Origin: Prostheceraeus crozeri
Taxonomy: Eukaryota; Platyhelminthes; Polycladida; Euryleptidae
Reading direction: 5' to 3'
Assembly (NCBI GenBank): GCA_907163375.1
Contig: CAJQUW010008025.1
Coordinates: 248,001 to 312,000 of the forward strand
Length of the DNA stretch: 64,000 nucleotides
Shown piece by piece: positions 58,985 through 64,000 of the stretch. The position numbers and the translations under genes were made by a program. Position 1 is the stretch's first letter. Each line of letters begins with the position of its first letter. Under the pieces are notes generated by a model. It had not been told where the DNA came from. It saw nothing but the letters and a program-made list of their open reading frames with translations, and ran no database searches.

Positions 58985-59180
58985 GACTAACCCTTGTCGA
59001 ATGGCTAAAGTACTCTGACCTGACGAGAGAAAGTGTCACGTTGAGTATGAAGTCGAACGCCCAACATGAGCAACAGCTCAGAGGTTTCGGTCTAACAAAC
59101 GACAAACAACCCGTGCAACGCAATCCCTCTACGGCAGTACCCGCCGTCCCGAAGGAACGCTCGAGCAAAGGAAGTATTAC
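58985..59180 (-). repeat. Structured module near the polymerase gene
   Basis: A fourth copy of the M module outside the arms, closest to M1. On the minus strand it keeps the TTCG hairpin, the ACGGC/GCCGT pair, the AGAGG/CCTCT pair and the ATGTTGGG/CTCAACGT pair. It lies inside the predicted leader intron of the polymerase gene, in the sense orientation. Confidence 0.65.
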
Positions 59181-59212
59181 AGCGATGATATGCTTTATGA
59201 GCAGAAGTGAAA

Positions 59213-59270
59213 CTCTTGATAGCAAGAGACTATTCAACTTGATAGCAAGTCAAAACAACCTGATAGCGGG
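59213..59270 (-). repeat. Three CTAT-loop hairpins by the polymerase promoter
   Basis: Written on the plus strand, where the loop reads ATAG: CTCTTG-ATAG-CAAGAG (59,213-59,228), ACTTG-ATAG-CAAGT (59,237-59,250) and CCTG-ATAG-CGGG (59,259-59,270, with one T-G pair). They stand between the predicted leader donor and the module, just as the cluster at 44,335-44,394 precedes M1. Confidence 0.7.
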
Positions 59271-59287
59271 AGCTCACCAACACTCAC

Positions 59288-59336
59288 CTTATGAAAGATA
59301 AATGTGAAGAGTAGAGCTGGTGCACTACCTTTTATA
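59288..59336 (-). promoter_or_regulatory. Polymerase gene TATA box and leader donor
   Basis: TATAAAAG on the minus strand (59,336-59,329) is followed by a short leader and a strong donor (CATAAG|GTGAGT, exon end 59,288). Transcription would run through the hairpins and module as an intron and reach the coding exon after the acceptor at 58,878. The layout parallels the arm promoter at 43,251. Confidence 0.6.
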
Positions 59337-59339
59337 AGA

Positions 59340-59560
59340 TTTTCCTAAGCGGTGAATGGATGAGACGTCTCGTCCAATCACAAGACGATCAGGAGTTTCC
59401 AGTGCGCTCACGCACTTCCAATTAATGCTGATGTCACAAACTCTCTTTTATGAACGCATGAGCATCTATTTGAATCTGTCAATGTACATTCCTATTGCGA
59501 TATGATTTATTCGTTGATGATTTTACTACATCTTATGTATTCAGAGCTTGCTCATACACT
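59340..59560. other. Unique sequence between promoter and right array
   Basis: Short non-repetitive stretch upstream of the polymerase promoter. Nothing recognised. Confidence 0.4.
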
Positions 59561-60310
59561 TAGTCTAACTTGTAAACTAGTAAATCTTGCGATCTTATTT
59601 TTTAATAACAGTCACACCTTTATTTCTAACATATACACTATTGAAACTTTATTTCCAACGTGTACACTATTAAAACTTTATTTCAGCTTGTAAACTGTTC
59701 TAACTTTATTCTTAACATACATACACTATTGAAACATTAGTTTTAACTTGTAAACTCTTGAAACTTTATTTTTAACTTGTTAACGGTTGAAACTTTGTTT
59801 TATTTCTATCATAGAAACAGATAGAACTTTATTTCTAACGTACACACAATTGAAACTTTATCTTATTTCTAACATACAAACAGCTGAAACGTTATTTCTA
59901 ATGCACATACTATTGGAACTTTTCTTTTAACTTATAATCTGTTGAAACTTTATTTTGACTTGTAAACTGATGAAACTTTATTTCTAACTGGTAAACTTTT
60001 GAAGTTTTATTTTTAACTTGTAATTGTTGAAGCTTTAATTTTAACTTGTAAACTGTTGAAACTTTATTTTTAACTTGCAAACGGTTGAAACTTTGTTTTA
60101 TTTCTATCAGACAAACAGATAGAACTTTATTCTTAACTTGTAAACTGATGAAACTTCATTCTATTTCTAACATACAAACAGATAAAACTTTATTCTTAAC
60201 ATACACACATACACACACTATTGAAACTTTATTTTCAATCTGTAAACTGTTGAAACTATATCTTTCATTTACAAATAGTAGAACGCTTAGTCTAACTTGT
60301 AAATCTTAAA
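59560..60310 (-). repeat. AATAAA minisatellite, right array (about 0.75 kb)
   Basis: Same unit family as the left array, in the opposite orientation, so AATAAA lies on the minus strand and again faces inwards from the arm. Its outer end matches the left array for about 150 bp (60,304-60,155 against 45,830-45,975). Its inner end resembles the left array near 51,170-51,260. It therefore looks like the left array with most internal units missing, or the left array expanded from this form. Confidence 0.88.
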
Positions 60311-63300
60311 ACATTTCATATGGACGATGATGATAATAGATGAAATAGTGTCAAATAAATTAAGATAGCTTACACTTCTGATACAGGGATAGCAATCGAC
60401 TGCGATCCATGTGTAAAGAGCTTGTTAGACTACGGAAGAGAGAAGTGTGTTATGTTACGTGTGGCGCGTGAGTGTCCTCCCATTTCATTCCATTCATCAA
60501 TTCGTCTCATTGATAGAGACAGGTAGAACTCATGGTTCTCATAACGTATGCAATGGAAAGTTTTAGGCAACCTTCGACAGTTGGCTAAATGTCGCCCTGG
60601 CGCGAATGCATACTACGTTGAGACAGAGGCAATCACTTGCAAACATGACGCAGAGAGGTTTAACAAGATTGACCATTGCCGAATGTCCCCTGCGGTATAC
60701 ATAGCTACGGGTTTCACCGCCGCCCTTTACAGGAACGCCCGTCGAAAGGAAGTATTACACCGAACTTCATTTGCAACGTTCAAGTTGACTGATAGCAGAT
60801 TCAACTTAATGATAGTATTCGCCAGTCCGAAGACTGCCCAGGGCAAACCGCGAGGAGGTTCTATCATGTCTTGCCCCATGGTGGCCCTTAAGAGAGCCGA
60901 TGGTTCGTTCTCGGGAGTAACGTCATCTTACACCCTACCAATTCTGCTGAGAGAGTCTTTGACTCTCTCTTTGGTAGCACTGTCGACTTCCACACTAGCT
61001 GGCGCATGGCTAAAAAGTGGAATGTAGCGCCATTCCGTTGGATTGACAGCAGTTGCTGTCATCGGATTGCCAATCCGAGCAAGATTATTAAAAACTCTGT
61101 CTTGCTCCTCTAGCCTGACAAACTCCTCAAATAAATTTCGCGGCCTTAACTGCGGTCCGCGAGGAGAGCTGACTTGACTGTTCGGCGTCTGCATGATTGA
61201 AATGAAATGAAATGAGAGGCAGTGGTTTATATACCCCTCTAATGCGACGCAACGTTCAAGTTGACTGATAGCAGATTCAACTTAATGATAGTATTCGCCA
61301 GTCTAAAGACTGCCCAGGGCAAAGCGCATTGAAGGCTCTATCATGTCTTGCCCCATAGTGGCCGATTATACGGTAGTGTGTTAGTAGATTTCAATCATTG
61401 AAAAGGGAAGATGAGAATCATTTCATTTGTCTCATCAACGTTTATCATGGGAGCAATCATTGAAGGGACATCTAATGAATTACATTTCACTCTACTCCAT
61501 ATCATAAAGACTAACCTTTGTCGAATGGCTGAAGTACTCTGACCTGGCGAAAGAAAGCGTCACGTTGAGTATGAAGTCGAACGCCCAACATGAGCAACGG
61601 CTCAGAGGTTTCGGTCTAACAAACGACGAACAACCCGTGCAACACAATCCCTCTACGGCAGTACCCGCCGTCCCGAAGGAACGCTCGAGCAAAGGAGGTA
61701 TTACAGCGATGATGTGCTTTATGAGTAGAAGTGAATCTCTTGATAGCAAGAGACTATTCAACTAGATAGCAAGTCAAAAATAACCTGATAGCAGGACAAA
61801 TGTATAGTCAGTAATTTACACTTAGTGAGGAATGATAGATTTGAGTGTAGTGAGTGGCACTCGATCCCGTCGACAGCCCGAAGGCCTTGTACTGATCACT
61901 AGGGAAGTGAGAGATCTTCCCCGATACCCGCTCTTTACAGCTGAAGACATCATTGTCACTGCCCCGAAGTGGTAACAGCAACGCCGAGTCAAAGGTAGTG
62001 AACAGTAGCTGGGATCTAACCCCTCAAAGCTGCCTTAGTCTTAGTTAAATTTGAAATCTGATAGCAGATTTGAACTCAGCATACTTGAAAACCTTGAGGA
62101 AACATCCCAAGTTATTGCTTTGATCTGCTTGATAGCAAGCCGTAGAGAGCTTGATTCACCAGCGTTTTGCAATGGAGATGTTTAGAGGCCACCCATGACA
62201 AGATAGCTAAGACTCAACCGATTGGCGTTCAAAGTGCTACGTTGAGAGCTGTGTCAAATGCCCAACATGAGACATGAGTTGTCCCAGCGGTTACGGTCTT
62301 AAATATGACACATTCCCTTGCCACACTTATCACTACGGCATCGTCCGCCGTCCCGAAGGAACACCCTGTCAGTGGAATATTACAGCAAAACTCTCCGTGT
62401 CTTGCTCGCTTTCAGTGAAAAGTCGCTTATACCATGAGAAGACTGGCTCAGACATCATTAAAAATGCTTTCATTGACTTCAGCAGGGTCGAAAACCCCAG
62501 AAAACCTCCAAAACTAGTGAATTTAAAATTTTCAACTTTTTAGCACTACTTATGAAATTTTATAAGTAGTCCATCACTTAGGGCAGGTCAATAGCGACCG
62601 AACCTTTTTTGAATCAAGTCAAACGGACTTGTAGAAGCAAAGTTACGAGCCTTTAAAGTTTTGGAGTCTTTTATGGCCTGGAGACGAAGGCCATCTCCTG
62701 GCGAACCTCTAAGTCTGACGCCTTAGCTGATATCAGCAATGAAATTTTCTAAGTCGGTTTCTTACAGAAACTTGGAATTTGGAATGTCCGAAGCTATCAT
62801 CGGAGCTCAGAGAGACGACCTACCTCTGACAGTCGTTCTCCTCTAAATGACAAGTCTCCGTTGGTTCCCAGCTTATATAGTGTGTGGCGATCAGCTGATG
62901 ACGTAATACCCATCATCCAAACACTAAAAATCCCGTCTATCTCCGGTTCTAGTGCTCCGATTGAGCTGGAAATACACCATTTCCATGTAGAATTTGACGC
63001 TGAATCCGAATCTGGCCTCCGTTTTCCCATCCGATGCTTCGTTTTGGCTCTACAGTAGGCAGCCATCGCAAAAATTCTAACTCTGTCGTTTTTCCGAAAA
63101 ATGTTGAAAATTTTTCTCGCCGATGACTTGAAACTCTCCGATTGACATGAAACTCACCATATAGATAAAGAATCTGACGCTGATTCCAAATCTGAAATCC
63201 GTTTTCCCATCCGATGCTTCGTTTTGAAGCTAGAGCCCAAAACGTCCCAAATTCTAACTCTGTCGTTTTTCACCAATGTCCGAAAATCTTAAATGGCATC

Positions 63301-64000
63301 TCACATCTAAACGAAGACAGATAGGAACAAGCCGATTCTTTCACTGAATTTGTCTCACTCTTAGCTTTCAAACGAGCTATCGCACGACAAAATCCGTCCA
63401 CTGGAAGCCAAAATCGAAGCAAGCTGTCCAGAGGGGGGGGGACGTCAGTGAAAATTTTTTCTCTCCGATTGAGCTGGAAATACACCATTTCCATGTAGAA
63501 TTTGACGCTGAATCCGAATCTGGCCTCCGTTTTCCCATCCGATGCTTCGTTTTGGCTCTACAGTAGGCAGCCATCGCAAAAATTCTAACTCTGTCGTTTT
63601 TTCGAAAAATGTTGAAAATTTTTTCTCTCCGATTGACTTGAAACTCACCATACAGATAAAGAATTTCACGCTGATTCCAAATCTGAAATCCGTTTTCCAA
63701 TCCGATGCTTCGTTTTGAAGCTAGAGCCCAAAACGTCCCAAATTCTAACTCTGTCGTTTTTCACCAATGTCCCAAAATCTTAAATGGTGTCTCACATCTA
63801 AACGAAGACAGATAGGAACAAGCCGATTCTTTCATTGAATTGGTCTCACTCTTAGCTTTCAAACGAGCTATCGCACGACAAAATCCATCCACTGGAAGCC
63901 AAAATCGAAGCAAGCTGTCCAGAGGGGGGGGGGGGACGTCAGCGAAAAATTTTCTCTCTCCGATTGCTTTCAAATTCACCATACAGATGCAGAATTTCAC
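60155..64000 (-). repeat. Right inverted-repeat arm, cut by window end
   Basis: Inverted copy of left positions 42,132-45,975 with the same promoter, modules, hairpins, S units and 88-codon gene. The only differences noticed are C/G-run length and isolated substitutions (for example near 63,690). The last bases pair with left position 42,132, within the C-tract satellite. Confidence 0.9.
60928..61194 (-). CDS. 88-residue protein of the element, right copy
   Basis: Same amino-acid sequence as the product of 44,936-45,202, read inwards on the minus strand. The mirror TATA box lies at about 61,226-61,233, and S-unit copies flank it at 60,773-60,881 and 61,245-61,360. Having one copy per arm gives the element two identical genes. 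Function unknown. Confidence 0.6.
   Translation of the reverse strand: MQTPNSQVSSPRGPQLRPRNLFEEFVRLEEQDRVFNNLARIGNPMTATAVNPTEWRYIPLFSHAPASVEVDSATKERVKDSLSRIGRV

Larger units (their letters stand above)
39140..64000. mobile_element. Large PolB element with very long inverted repeats
   Basis: The sequences at about 42,132-45,975 and 60,155-64,000 are inverted copies with almost no differences (left x pairs with about 106,130 - x). The left arm continues outwards to about 39,140, so the right end should lie near 66,990, beyond the window. Parts from outside in: C-tract satellite, promoter, structured modules, an 88-codon gene, an AATAAA array, then a unique centre with a family B DNA polymerase gene and a decayed second gene. 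It looks like a Polinton-related or other protein-primed PolB element. I recognise no integrase, capsid or ATPase. Near-identical arms and a whole polymerase frame suggest recent insertion. Polinton repeats are usually far shorter. Confidence 0.75.

Noticed and set aside
42132-64000. Inverted arms as an assembly palindrome artefact
   Set aside because: The centre is unique and not palindromic, arrays differ in length, and a few substitutions separate the arms, so a true inverted duplication is more likely, although long reads should confirm.

Overview
This looks like the AT-rich nuclear genome of a metazoan, probably a marine invertebrate. There are no bacterial-style operons. Exons have GT-AG borders, and there is a eukaryotic tRNA gene with internal Pol III boxes, a tRNA-derived SINE, LINEs, Penelope-like elements and a hAT transposon. 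The species cannot be named from the sequence.

Positions 1 to about 34,200 hold an anosmin-1 (ANOS1/KAL1-like) gene on the minus strand. Ten exons were recognised by eye. In coding order they give part of the cysteine-rich domain (34,135-34,200), the WAP domain (26,485-26,703), FN3-1 (23,942-24,156, finished in 20,342-20,596), FN3-2 (20,342-20,596; 18,013-18,090; 11,069-11,125; 7,932-8,046) and FN3-3 (7,726-7,869; 5,180-5,298; 454-631). FN3-4 lies off the left edge. The signal-peptide exon and at least one small exon were not found. The introns carry two SINE copies, two convergent Penelope-like fragments (one with a hammerhead ribozyme motif), a complete non-autonomous hAT element with a near-perfect 8-bp target duplication, several fold-back palindromes, a tRNA-His(GTG) gene and two 5'-truncated LINEs.

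From about 39,140 to beyond the right edge the sequence is one large mobile element. Its arms are inverted copies of each other: left position x pairs with about 106,130 - x on the right, almost without differences. The window ends inside the right arm, and symmetry puts the right end near 66,990, for a total of about 28 kb. From outside inwards each arm holds a C-tract satellite, a TATA promoter, structured repeat modules, short hairpins that share a CTAT loop, and an 88-codon gene (44,936-45,202, repeated at 60,928-61,194). Each arm then runs into a minisatellite of about 30 bp units, most of which carry AATAAA in the inward-facing direction. This array is about 6.4 kb on the left and about 0.75 kb on the right.

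The unique centre (about 52,300-59,500) has a protein-primed-type family B DNA polymerase gene on the minus strand. Its reading frame looks whole, it appears to have spliceosomal introns, and it has its own TATA box and a copy of the structured module in its leader intron. A decayed rightward gene remnant lies next to it. No integrase, capsid or packaging gene was recognised, so this is either a stripped Polinton relative or a distinct PolB element with very long repeats. The repeated hairpins and modules are the least explained and most interesting signals in the window.
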